Shown here: positions 35,500-46,965 of the stretch, one piece after another | Position numbering within the stretch: position 1 is the stretch's first letter | Layout: every line of letters starts with the position of its first letter | Source of the DNA: Avena insularis | Taxonomy: Eukaryota; Streptophyta; Magnoliopsida; Poales; Poaceae | DNA length: 64,000 nucleotides | Direction of reading: 5' to 3' | Assembly: GCA_023614405.1 (NCBI GenBank) | Contig: CM042684.1 | Coordinates: forward strand, 204,854,941 to 204,918,940 | Notes under the pieces: model-generated | What the model was told of the DNA's origin: nothing | The model's input: the letters and a program-made list of their open reading frames with translations, nothing else | Database searches by the model: none | Translations under genes and position numbers: made by a program

Positions 35500-36568
35500 T
35501 CCCCCCCTTCAAAAGGCGTCGACCTCGACGTTCCAAGGTCTTGTCTAGCATAAGGTGACAAATCAACAACGTTGAAGATGTTGCTAACTCCACCAAACTC
35601 GTCAATAGGTATATCGACCGAGTAGGCATTATCAGTAATTTTGGCTAACACCTTGTAAGGACCAGCACCACGTGGCTTCAACATGGACTTGCGTAGTAGA
35701 GGAAATATGTCCTTGCACAGATGAACCCAAACCATGTCTCCAGGCTTAAACAACACTTCCTTCCTTGCTTGATTCCTTGCAACAGCAATGTTCTTGCCTT
35801 TCTTCTCAATATCCTCTCGAGTCTTCTCATGAATTTTCTTCACATAATCAGCATGTTTTGATGCCTCCATATCAACTCTCTCATGTAATGGCAGAGGCAA
35901 CATATCAAGTGGCGTCAACGGCTTGAAGCCATACACCTCCTCAAAAGGACAAAGCTGAGTAATTGAATGCACAACCCTGTTGTATGCAAACTCAACATGT
36001 GGCAAACACTCTTCCCACTCCTGCAGATTCTTCTTTATCATAGTCCTTAGCAGCTGTGACAATGTTCCATTCACCACCTCCGTTTGACCATCTGTTTGGG
36101 GATGACATGTAGTACTGAATAGCAGCTCCGTTCCTAGCTTTGCCCATAAGGTCTTCCAAAAGTAGCTAATGAACTTCACATGATGGTCAGAAACAATCGT
36201 CTTAGGTACTCCATGTAATCTCACGGTGTCCTTGAAAATCAGGTTAGCAACATACAACGCATCGTCGCTTTTGTGGCAGGCAATAAAATGAGCCATCTTA
36301 GAGAACCTATCCACTACCACAAATATAGAATCATGACCTCTCTGAGTGTTAGGTAGACCTAGCACAAAATCCATACTAATGTCTTCCCATGGAGTAGTAG
36401 GTGCAGAGAGAGGTGTATACAAACTGTGAGGCTTCAGCTTGGATTTCGACTTGTGGCATGTAATACATCGGCTCACAAATCTGTACACATCACGTCTCAT
36501 CTTGGGACAATAAAAATGATCATCAAGCATGAGCAACATCTTCTCACGCCCAAAGTGACCCATCAAAC
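35424..36568 (-). pseudogene. E5 integrase, catalytic core to C-terminus
   Basis: Read from 36568 down: MGHFGREKMLLML, CITCHKSKSK (zinc ligands), [19 protein letters not shown] (Asp), VSDHHVKFISYF (Asp) and TDGQTEVVNGTL (Glu). The DDE triad is complete. The C-terminal domain includes [11 protein letters not shown] and FNVVDLSPYARQDL. The frame crosses the polypurine tract as FEGGDDEDI and enters the LTR before a TAA at 35424. The N-terminal end was separated by C2. Confidence 0.92.
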
Positions 36569-38353
36569 TGTTGGAAATATGCCCTAGAGACAAATAGTAG
36601 TAAGGACTATTATCATATTTCATATAGTTTATGATTAAGTTTTATATCATTCTATAATTGTATTGAGAGGAAACATCAATACATGTGTGATATACAAACA
36701 ACCAGGTGTTCCCAGTGAAACTCTAGTCACTAGTTCATTGGTCAACAGATGATCATGTTTCCTGATCATGTGGCATTGATGCCAGTTGGAAATGAGGTCA
36801 TCTCATTCGTAGAATGAGATGATGAACCAATACCCAAGCTAAACATCGTGACCCGATCATGTCACGAAGTTCAAGTTACGATGATTAGAAATGGATCCTC
36901 GTAGACTATTCCTTAGACCGTGAGGCTATATCAATCACTGTCTCCCGAGAGTGCTTAGATAGCATCAAACACCATCTGGTAAAATGGTGGTTATAAAGGT
37001 GTGTTTAGGTATTCAGAGGAAACCGTAGAGGCAATATATGTCAAGAGCGGGATTTGTCCGTCCATGTGACGGAAAGATACTCAAGGGCCCACTCGGAGAA
37101 GTTATGTCCAATAGCTGCGTAGCGTGTGATTAGATCACAGGGATATCACTTGTTGGAACGAGTCAAGTAGCATTGCTCAGTAACGATATTGAACACGACA
37201 TGGTGACGTCATTGATCAGATCTCAGGCAATGCAAGTATCGAATGACAAAGGGAATAAGACACGACTGTCCCGGTTCAAATGACAAAAGATCTTCGTGGA
37301 ATGCACAGGGGTCACATGGCCATGTAGGTCCCTCTGTCGATCATTGGTGCGGGAGTGTCTCGGCCATGTCTGGAGTGTTCCCGAACCGTGGGGTATCACG
37401 CTTAAGGGCTTGATGATGCTTAGAGAGTGTTTATAGGATCGGTAGAATCACCGAAGAATAGAAGGGAGAAAACTAGAAGGGTTTCGGTAAGTCCGGAGGA
37501 CGTCCGGAGTGGAGGTGGAATGAGTTCCATGGCCACGGAGATTAAATGATATGTAAATGAATGTTAAATATTGATTTAATCTTTTATTCATATTTATTTA
37601 ATAGAGAAAATCAATTAAAAGGTCAAAAGGCTTAATGGGCCAATTCCGGAGGGAGAGGGCCCATTAGGGGAAAGGAGAGAGGGAGAGGGGCCAATGGGGA
37701 GGCCGGCTGGGCCTAGCCCCCCCCCCCCGCGCAGGGCCCACTAGGTGGCCGGCGGCCACCTCCTCCCCCCTCCTCTCCTTTAGTCCCACCCCGGGACTTT
37801 AGGGGAGGTAGTACCTCCCCTTCCCCTATATATAGTGGGGTATTTGGCCTAGAAAAATACACCAATAATCAATAAAGGTCTCCCCACTTTTGGGAGGACC
37901 TCTAATTGATATTTTCACTCTCCCCCTCTCTCTCTCATGACCGTGGTCCCAAGTCTAGACTGCGCGAGTGAGAGACATCTTCACCGCAGAGCGCCGTCAC
38001 GCTGCGGGATTCGGATCCGGGAGCTCTACTTCCGCAACTGCTGCTGGATTAGGGAAGCGGGAGTCATCGTCAGGCACCGGACGTGTGTAACTCCCCACGA
38101 GGTGCCGCACTTGAGGCACTCAAGTCGTTGGAGCCAGAAGGAGCGCAAGGACTTTATCACAACCTTGAGGTTGGTTTTGGCTCGTCTACATCAACCACGC
38201 TCTCCTGAGCGTTGACAACGCTTTTCGGTCTTTGAGGGTAAGTTTGCGAAAAGCCCCTCCTGTTACTATATTACTAATAGATAGGTCCTGGCAGCTTCAG
38301 GGGTTCAGGGGTGTAGAGTAAAATTTATTGTTTTTATGCGCGGAACCCCTACA
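36569..38353 (+). repeat. C2 5' LTR
   Basis: 1785 bases, TGTTGGAAATATGCCC to GGAACCCCTACA. The TATA box is at 37826-37835, directly after the 9-1-9 palindrome GGGGAGGTAGTACCTCCCC (37802-37820). This is the fullest LTR of the C1/C2 family in the window. Confidence 0.94.
37802..37835 (+). promoter_or_regulatory. C2 promoter: palindrome plus TATA box
   Basis: GGGGAGGTA-G-TACCTCCCC is followed five bases later by ctatatatag. The same arrangement occurs at 43904-43936 and, one base pair shorter on each arm, at 15918-15950. Confidence 0.7.
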
Positions 38354-38354
38354 G

Positions 38355-38366
38355 TGGTATCGGAGC
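38355..38366 (+). other. C2 primer-binding site
   Basis: TGGTATCGGAGC, one mismatch to the initiator Met tRNA complement, one base after the LTR. Confidence 0.9.
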
Positions 38367-39453
38367 TAGATCTATGCGTAGTAATGCTAGTACGGGTAGA
38401 ACACACGAGATGTAGCGTGTGGGCGTTGATCTTGTAGTTGTTACCCTCCCACGTGTACTTGTGTATACCGCAGTAATGCTTGATGAAGCGGCCCCCAACC
38501 GACTTTACGCGTTCATTCGCGAGACTGGTCCACGCTTGACATATGGCTTGTACCATATAAAGTGGTTTAGGGGGGTGTCTGTCTCTCTCGCATTAGTTGG
38601 TATACCATTTGCAACGGAGTGCCCCGAAAGGGGTGTAGTATAGACAACTACTTGATCAGCGTTGTGCTGAAAGTTCGTAGGTAAGAATGGTTCTTGTGTG
38701 AAAGCCCATTCAGCCACGTAAAACATGTAAAGATAAAGTAGAAGCGTCTAACTTTGTTTTGAAGGAGGGCGTTGCTTTGTGATATGGTTATGGCAAAGGT
38801 AAAGTGATTACCTTTTGTTACATAGTAGTAGATAGTCACGAAGGTGACGAACTACCACGCCGGAATGACACCGGTACCCTGGTGTTCACGTGATACCAAC
38901 CGGAACCCGGTGACGGTGGATGGAGATCACGACGTGAAGGACCATATCACATAGCATTTACATTCAATGTTATTGTTTGTATGTCTTATTGTGTGCTAGT
39001 ATTAGATACTCGATGGTAGCCTAATAAGATGATCCCTGTTAAAATTACCAACGATTGTGTTCCCCCTTAGTGTGCACCACCAAGAAAGTTCTTCGGTATG
39101 AGGCAGGCCGTGATGATCGGGTGTCAGACATATCTACGTTCACATACAGTGGGTGTAAGCCATGTTGCACAGCGAAAACACTAAGGTTGAGTTGGCGAGC
39201 CTAGCATGTATAGACATGGCCTCGGAACGCGGATGGTCGAAAGATCGAGCATGAGTCGCATGAATGATATGACCGACATTTAGCGTCCACCCTTGAACCC
39301 ACATTGATGGCCGTGATGATCGGGGAGATGTGGCTGATAGGGGTCGTGTTATCACTAGGAACCCTTTTGGGGATAGGTGTTTCTGAGTGGAGTTATTATT
39401 AACTCATTTAATTATAAACTTAGTCTAAATTCCTTTTGCAATTATAAATATAG
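38367..39453 (+). other. C2 untranslated leader
   Basis: About 1.1 kb colinear with the C1 leader and without a supported ORF. Confidence 0.7.
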
Positions 39454-40087
39454 ATGGGCTCTTTCGTGTTGACAATTGAGTGGTTAGAAGGGGAGAAGCT
39501 CAGATTAGATGGATTGAACTTCTCCATTTGGGTTGCCAGTCTCCATGTTCTCCTTAGCGAGAACCACATGGTCGACTACATACTCGACAGGGTGGATTTG
39601 GATCCGTCCATAGACCTTGAGACCCCAGAGGAGCGGAAAGACCGCTATCTCCGTCGGGAGATGGCCTCCTATATTTCAGTTGTGATGCGTTTCGGAATGG
39701 TGGACGAGCTGTGGCCTTTCGTGGGTGATGTCAACCCTCGTTCGGTGATGCTGCATCTTAGGACACATTTCATGGATCAAACACGCATCTGGGAGCATGA
39801 GTTGATGGGAGACTTCCTCTCTATTAAGATGGAGGAGAACTCGTCACTGGACAGCCACTTGCATCACATGCATGATGTGTACATGAGGCCAACATACTTC
39901 CTGGACGTCTGGATTTCAGGCTCTTTTGCAAATGCTACTGTGCTGCGGTCGCTGCCACCAAGCTACTAAGCACAAGTCAGGACTTGCGTAATGAGGGGCG
40001 ACACGGAAATGGAGTTCCACCGGTTCATGACACATCTCAAGAATGTGTTGGTTGAACCAGATGTCGCTCAGGTCGTCAATGACAAAG
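39454..40087 (+). pseudogene. C2 gag (Copia type)
   Basis: ATG 39454 opens 172 codons: EWLEGEKLRLDGLNFSIWVA, RREMASYISVVMRFGM, DQTRIWEHELMGDFLSIKM and VLRSLPPSY. A TAA at 39967 replaces a Glu codon seen in C1; the frame goes on through VRTCVMRGDTEMEFHRFM to NDK at the intron-like border. Length is about 210 residues, without a zinc knuckle, shorter than usual Angela/BARE gag. It would build particles for an element that lacks its own enzymes. Confidence 0.85.
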
Positions 40088-40184
40088 GTATATATTTGAT
40101 ATACAGTTTTATAAATGTTATAATATTGCAAACACATTGCAGTGTTAAGTATATCTGACACTTGTTCTGTTTTGATGAAAATAG
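40088..40184 (+). other. Intron-like segment at C2 gag end
   Basis: AATGACAAAG is followed by gtatat, and 97 bases later by aaaatag before GTCCTTCTG. Joining the flanks gives K-G-P-S-A and a stop. See the matching segment at 12261-12358. Confidence 0.45.
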
Positions 40185-42919
40185 GTCCTTCTGCATGAGA
40201 GGTGCTTGCTGTAGAGGAGGTGACGTTGCGTGTTGATGGCGAGCATGATGATGATGGCCAACGACACTCTCCCTCGACATTTATCATTTAGTTTTGTGTT
40301 TAGGATGATTAATGTAATCGAGAGATTTGAACTTCTTTAGTGTGTCTCACACTTTGTGAGACGGTTATTCATATCAGTTTGTAACAAACAGTTGTTCCAC
40401 TTTTATGAATGATTTCTATTCGTGTTCATATCTTGTTTGATCACTTGTGAAACGTCCCTATTGTTTGAAACTAATTGATAATGCATGAACATTTGTAAAC
40501 ATTAAAATGCCATGTTTAAAATACCCAACTTAATGATATATTCATTAATCAATGAAACTATTAAATTCAAAGTTATAATGATAATATGTGAAAGTCATTT
40601 GATTTCTTTTCAGATATAAATCATGCCTAAGTTCGGCAAAATAACTTGAACACCGTGTATTACTTGAATACAAAGTGTTTAAAGAATTGTTAAAAGTAAA
40701 TACATATTCGATGTATTGGGTTTTAACAAAAATGGTAATTATCATTAAATGATTGTTTAAATGTGTAAAGTAGTTTACCAAAGGAAACATGAATATGAAA
40801 CTATTTGATTTGATCAAAGTGTTTCATCAACAAAAGGGCATAAATATAAAAGAGAATCCAATTACTATGATTTGATCAATAGTAATTAAATTCAACTTTA
40901 TAAGAATGGCATGAAAGAAATTGTGGAATGCAAAGCGTTTTGAAATGTCAAAATGTAAAGCATCACAATGTGATATTAGATATCAAAGGGGTTGAATAGA
41001 AGGCACCAAATAAATCGTTGTAGTGTATATGTAGAGACCATTAGCTTAGAAATAGTTAGCACTCAATTAGAATTGGTAAACCATTAGAATTCGTGAAAGT
41101 TTTGGGGTTATTCAATATAACCAAAACAATAGCGAATAAGTCCTTGTAGCGTATTCATTGGAAACTTTGAATACGAAATCCATAGCTGAAACCAAAAGGA
41201 AAGCAAAACTTGTATTGCTTGGATTTTGGTGCATTCTTGAGAGAGCTCACTTTTAGTGATGTTTCTCAATTATGAAGCAAATAGAAATTAGTGAAAAACA
41301 CGATGAGGATTCAAAACCCTGCATCAGAGTGTTGAGAAGCGCAACGGACAATGTTCTTGAATGATTCTCTGCACAGAAGGAAAGAATCAATGATATTGAT
41401 CATTGTGTTTTTCCTCCACTATTGTTCTTCACTACATGAAGTAGGATTCAAAATGTAAATCCATATCTTGTATGGAGACATTTGTGAATCACTTGTCATG
41501 ATTTTTGAAATATGACATACCTACAAACTACAACGGAAATAATGGTAAACTAAATCATGAGAAATCCTAGAAGCAAAATTCCCTTGAGATTAGAAAGCAA
41601 TTCGTTGCTGAATCTCACAAGTAAAGGGGTTACTTGGAATTTTCCCAAATTACTGCAAAGCCATAGTAGGAAAAGGGGGTGAATGACAAAAGCACAATTT
41701 GTCAAGTATTGGATGAATTCAAATGAATTTGATTCATGTGTGCTAAATGTCTAGTGGATTTAAAACTAGTAAAGTACTAGTATCTCATAGTAAATCTCCA
41801 AGTTTGATATTTGATCAAAAGTTTTTGAAGTGATTCAAAATAGTAAGGAGATATGCAATTTGCATAAAATTGAGTGGGAGCTATGAAAGTCTTCCTAAAG
41901 CAATATGTGATTGACATATTTTTAAGTGGGAGCAATATGAGTCTCAAACTCAAATATGTAGTAACATATTCTGAGTGGGAGCTTATAGGAGTAATTCTTA
42001 AATATGTTAAGGATGAAGGGCGCAAATACTTATAAATAATGATTCATAAGATGTAGAAGTTGATAATAGGTGTATTATGATATTATGTAGTATTCCTTAA
42101 GGGATTCTGAAAAGGGTTTCGGAATAGAAGTTAATTATGGAACCAGTCCTTAATGACTCAAATTAGGAATAGTATTAAGTTTAACATCAATGGTTGAAAG
42201 AAAGAAAAGGATGATCGTCATCCACTATGTTGAGACATGGGTTCTATCTTAGAAACCATGATGATAACTTAGCATAATATGTGATCCAAATAAGGAACGT
42301 GTGAAAGTGATTAAGTTTGAATCACAGAACGTTGAGCTAAGTTTGTCGACAGTGTCTAGTAGAGAACTGTAGACATATTTTCCAAATCCATAAAGGATAA
42401 CATATCTTAAAGCATAAAGAGTTATGTTATAAGGGAATATGTTGGAAACTCCTGTAGATACCAATCAAAGTCAAGTAGGAAGCGAGGTGAACAAAACATC
42501 GAAAGTTGCACAGAGTGCATCAGTGTTTCGATGAATACATTTATAATAATAGATAAGGGTACCATCTAAAAGTGTTGCATAATGTTATGGCGGGGCTAGT
42601 TCGCTTTTAACGTAGAATGATATGTCCCAGGGCACAGTGCCCATGAGAAAGCCCTCGAGGTTGATCTAACGTCACTGTAGGCTCCTGGAATCAGGCCTCG
42701 TTCTGCTGCCATAGCGATGATGCATACACACAGATGCTATCATGTGATGATAAAGTATTGATGTCAATCCAGGTGACATTAGTAAGTTGCAAAGGATTTG
42801 GGACTGTAAAGTACAGACGCAAGACTCAACCTCTTCCATGAGCAAGCATGTTCAGGGTACCGGATATATGGTGCCAATGATTTAGAACAAATGCAGCTAG
42901 TGTATTTGTACTCTAGTGC
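40185..42919 (+). other. C2 non-coding internal region (no pol)
   Basis: AT-rich, colinear with C1. Three gtgggag motifs occur near 41873, 41923 and 41976, spaced as in C1. No pol motif is visible. Confidence 0.7.
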
Positions 42920-42930
42920 AAGTGGGAGAC
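42920..42930 (+). other. C2 polypurine tract
   Basis: aagtgggagac directly precedes the 3' LTR start. Confidence 0.85.
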
Positions 42931-44454
42931 TGTTGGAAATATGCCCTAGAGACAAATAGTAGTAAGGACTATTATCATATTTCATATAGTTTATGATTAA
43001 GTTTTATATCATGCTATAATTGTATTGAGAGGAAACATCAATACATGTGTGATATACAAACAACCAGGGGTTCCCAGTGAAACTCTAGTCACTGGTTCAT
43101 TGGTCAACGGATGATCATGTTTCCTGATGATGTGGCATTTATGCCAGTTGGAAATGAGGTCATTTCGTTCGACGAATGAGATGATGAACCAATACCCAAG
43201 CTAAACATCGTGACCCGATCATGTCACGAAGTTCAAGTTACGATGATTATAAATGGATCCTCGTAGACTATTCCCTAGACCGTGAGGCTATATCAATCAC
43301 TGTCTCCCGAGAGTGCTTAGATAGCATCAAACACCATCTGGTAAAACGGTGGTTATAAAGGTGTGTTCAGGTATTCGGAGGAAACCGTAGAGGCAATATA
43401 TGTCAAGAGCGGGATTTGTCCGTCCATGTGACAAAAAGATACTCAAGGGCCCACTCAGGGAAGTTATGTCTGGAGTTTTCCCGAACCGTGGGGTATCACG
43501 CTTAAGGGCTTGATGATGCTTAGAGAGTGTTTATAGGATCGGTAGAATCGGCGAAGAATAGAAGGGAGAAAACCAGAAGGGTTTCGGTAAGTCCAGAGGA
43601 CGTCCGAAGTGGAGGTGGAATGAGTTCCATGGCTACGGAGATTAAATGATATGTAAATGAATGTCAAATATTGATTTAATCATTTATTCATATTTATTTA
43701 ATAGAGAAAATCAATTAAAAGGTCAAAGGCTTAATGGGCCAATTCCGGAGGGAGAGGGCCCATTAGGGGAAAGGAGAGAGGGAGAGGGGCCAATGGGGAG
43801 GCCGGCTGGGCCTAGCCCCCCTCCCCCCCCACGCGGGGCCCACTAGGTGGCCGACATCCACCTCCTCCCTCCTCCTCTCCTTTAGTCCCACCCCGGGACT
43901 TTAGGGGAGGTAGTACCTCCCCTCCCCTATATATAGTGGGCTATTTGGCCTAGAAAAATACACCAATAATCAATAAAGGTCTCCCCACTTTTGGGAGGAC
44001 CTCTAATTGATATTTCCTCTGTCCCCCTCTCTCTCTCGTGACCGTGGTCCCAAGTCAGGACTACGCGAGCGAGAGACATCTTCACCGCGGAGCGCCGTCA
44101 TGCTGCGGGATTCAGATCCGGGAGCTCTACTTCCTCAACTACTGCTGGATCAGGGAAGCGGCAGTCATCAACAGGCACCGGACGTGTGTCACTCCCCACG
44201 AGGTGTCGCACTTGAGGCACTCAAGTCGTTGGAGCCAGAAGGAGCGCAAGGACTTCATCATGACCTTAAGGTTGGCTTCGGCTCGTCTACATCAACCACG
44301 CTCTCCTGAGCGTTGACAACGGTTTTCGGTCTTCAAGGGTAAGTTCTTGAAAAGCCCCTCCCGTTACTGTATTACTAATAGATAGGTCCTGGCAGCTTCA
44401 GGGGTTCAGAGGCGTAGAGTAAAATTTATTGTTTTTATGCGCGGAACCCCTACA
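42931..44454 (+). repeat. C2 3' LTR with 262-base deletion
   Basis: 1524 bases. Relative to the 5' LTR it lacks the stretch between two ATGTC copies (37104-37108 and 37366-37370); one ATGTC remains near 43465-43470. TATA box at 43927-43936. Confidence 0.93.
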
Positions 44455-44459
44455 CAAAC

Positions 44460-44748
44460 CACCTGCATGTGATTCCTGCAATAAGAACAAACGCAACGAC
44501 GATTCTAGATCGAAACAAATATCCATCATGTATATGATACTTATCCCATGTGTTTCTAAGAGCACACAAACGATATGGTTTAGCAAAATCATGATCAGTT
44601 GCATAAAGTGCACAAATAGCTTCTAATCCAGGAATTTTAACATCAAGATTGGTTAATAGCATGTTGTTCCTAGATAGAGCATCAGCAACAACATTCTCTT
44701 TTCCCTTCTTATATTTAATGATGTAAGGAAAAGACTCAATAAACTGAA
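44460..44748 (-). pseudogene. E5 RNase H end and integrase N-terminus
   Basis: Reads [43 protein letters not shown] and HIHDGYLF, then a deletion of roughly 25 bases with a frame change, then [15 protein letters not shown] up to the C2 insertion. It joins the integrase at 36568. Confidence 0.88.
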
Positions 44749-45739
44749 TGATGTATCCCAACATACAGAAACCACCTTTGGTCCACATCATGCTACGCTA
44801 ATCATCACTCCAAAGGTGAACTCCTTCCATGCTTTGCCGTTTGTTGGTTATTATGCGAATGGAATCCTACTTGAGACAAATGCCCATGATGTGACTAGGT
44901 CCATGAACATGATGCCATGGAGATGCAGCAAGGATGGCTCTAGAGCCAAGACACCCAAGCAAGAGGCCTGGACAGAAGACGCAAGAAGTTGCTGAAGCAG
45001 GACCGGAGTCTCCGGACCAGCAGACCGGAGTCTCCGGTCTACCACACCGGAGTCTCCGGCCTGTCCCCGGACCGAGCCCCGAAGCCACGCCTGGGACAGT
45101 AAGTGACCCCCTCCGGAGGCGATACTGGAGACAGACCGGAGTCTCCGGTCCACACCGGAGTCTCCGGACCGAGCATCGTGGGCCTGCGCGCCTCAAGATG
45201 GGCTTGGCCCATGTAATGCCCCAAACTTCCTGCTTATGCATGTTTTACCCCTAGCTCGTGGCTGGCCTATATATATGCCCCCACTCCCTCCTTGAAACCC
45301 TAGATATGTGGGAACCCCCTCTCAATAGTAAATCTATGAGTTGTACAAGGCCTTGGAGTCGGTGCCCTTCTCCAAGTTGTCAAGACCCTCCTCAAGTGTT
45401 TGGTCTCTCCCTATCAAGGATTCTAGTAGTGCTTGGTCTCTCCCCTTTGGGATTCTACTTGGTTGCTACTCTCTCCTTGGTTTGGATTCTACCGTCCGCT
45501 TGTCGATCTCTCCTTTGGTGATTCTACCGCAAGGTCTCTTGCCGAGGATTCTATTGGATTTGTTGTTCGAACCAACAGGAGTAGATCGAACTGGGTGTGA
45601 TTTGGCGTGTGTTTGTATCTTTACCTTGCACTAGAGTTGCGTTCATTGTGTTCGTCATGTTTTCCCTCACTTCCGCCTCAAATCCGTGAAGGTCGGGCCA
45701 CTCCAAGGGTAAATCCACAAGGAGACCCATAACAACTGG
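44749..45739 (+). mobile_element. E6: 5' LTR and start of primer-binding site
   Basis: The LTR 44749-45734 starts TGATGTATCCC right after E5 sequence (putative duplicate CTGAA, 44744-44748) and ends ACCCATAACA. AC and TGG follow, the start of a TGGTATC primer-binding site, where E7 begins. The LTR has CCGGAGTCTCCGG repeats (45003-45172) and TATA box ctatatatatg (45267-45277). The rest of E6 must lie beyond the chain of later insertions. Confidence 0.8.
45003..45172 (+). repeat. Palindrome array in E6 U3 (CCGGAGTCTCCGG type)
   Basis: Copies are at 45003-45015, 45024-45038 (7-1-7, ACCGGAGTCTCCGGT) and 45047-45059, with two more near 45135-45172. Confidence 0.85.
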
Positions 45740-46618
45740 TGATGTAGACCGACCTTCGGTCGTTACCACATCATGGTCTCCAGCTTATGCCAAGTCGTCA
45801 TGGACTCCAAAGGTGAATCCGTTCCTCTATGCGAGCCCACTTCCTACCCCATTGAATGGTATACTACTTCATACTCCGTCATGTATTCATTATAGGTTCA
45901 TACCGACAAGTACGGAGGCATGGGTGGAATCCTGGAGCACCAAGCCGACAAGACGGAGGCTTGGAAGAGAAGACGGAAGAAGCTGCAGCTGGAGCACCGG
46001 AGTCTCCGGCCTGAAGACACCAGAGTCTCCGGCCTGCATACCCTGGAGTCTCCGGACCCATCTCCATACTGACCCCTAGATCGAGCTCGAGGACAGCTAG
46101 AAGGCCCCTCCAGAGACGACACCGGAGTATCCCGCCTGAGCGTATGGGCCTACGCGCCGCCAGCTGGGCCTTTGGCCCATGTACCCCTTAGTCCGCCCAG
46201 ACTTTTCCCTTTTATTCCTAAAGTACCCTTTAACTAGTGAATGGCCTATCTATAGTGCCCCCACCCCCTCATGTAACCGCAGGCATAGATGATAGACTAA
46301 AGAAAACCCCCTTTATGGAATCTATAGTTTTGCCTCATCCCCTTTTACCAAAGGGGATCGACTATCGTCACCACCTCGTTGGAGTTTGCATCGCGCCTCC
46401 CTCGTTGTGGGATCTTCCCTTGCGGGGATTCTATCGGACCGGTGGCCACCGGTGAGAGCAATCGGCCTTGTATAGTGTGTGTTTAGCGTGTGTTCATTGT
46501 GTTCTTCGCGAGGTGTGCGTCCGCTTCCGCTACCTTCTCCATTTCCCCTCGCTTTCCCATCGATTTGACCACGATATCCGTGAAGATCGGGCCACCCACG
46601 GGGTTACACCATATCATC

Positions 46619-46631
46619 TGGTATCAACAGC
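46619..46631 (+). other. E7 primer-binding site
   Basis: TGGTATCAACAGC; the first eight bases match the initiator Met tRNA complement, then one extra base and CAGC. Confidence 0.8.
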
Positions 46632-46894
46632 TTTTGGTTGCCACGGATTTCCCATCGATTTGGTCTTTTTCCCCATAAATTCGAAAATTCCACCAAAAAC
46701 AGCCCCAATTCGTGTTTTGGATCGATCTATGATTTGAGTGCGTTTTGGTGGATTACATGCTAAACTTGTTGATCTACCTTCCCATGCGTTCCCATGGCGT
46801 AATTCCTTGATTTCCCCCACCAATTTGAGGTTTTGGTTCGAGTTTTTCCACCCAAATCGCGTCCTGTTCGTGTTTTGGACGCGCAGAAATCGAC

Positions 46895-46965
46895 CGGACC
46901 GGAGTTTCCGGTGTGAGTCACTCCAGACCGGAGTCTCTGGACCTCCAGACCGGAGTCTCCGCCCT
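46895..46965 (+). repeat. Palindrome array in E7 leader (CCGGAGTCTCCGG type)
   Basis: Near copies accggagtttccggt (46898-46912), ccggagtctctgg (46928-46940) and ccggagtctccgc (46950-46962), about 270-340 nt after the primer-binding site. The U3 of E7 has the same type (45997-46009). Confidence 0.8.

Larger units (their letters stand above)
36569..44454 (+). mobile_element. C2: complete pol-less Copia element
   Basis: LTRs at 36569-38353 and 42931-44454 are bounded by perfect CAAAC duplications (36564-36568 and 44455-44459). It interrupts the zinc-binding region of E5 integrase. The internal region of 4.6 kb holds leader, gag and a long non-coding part, colinear with C1, and no pol. By eye the first ~270 bases of the two LTRs differ at about ten positions, so insertion is not very recent. 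Confidence 0.95.
34596..44748 (-). mobile_element. E5: Gypsy element, 3' part, hosting C2
   Basis: The 3' LTR (34596-35499) is followed by integrase (35500-36568); the integrase and RNase H sequence resumes at 44460 after C2. E5 is cut at 44749 by E6. The outer duplication copy is probably GGTGA (34591-34595). E5 is related to E3 by protein, and to E0 by LTR. Its 5' half should lie right of the window. Confidence 0.88.

Noticed and set aside
44249..44316. Arg-rich ORF ends repeated at 9815, 16270, 38215 and 44316
   Set aside because: All are the same part of the C1/C2 Copia LTR and not independent genes.
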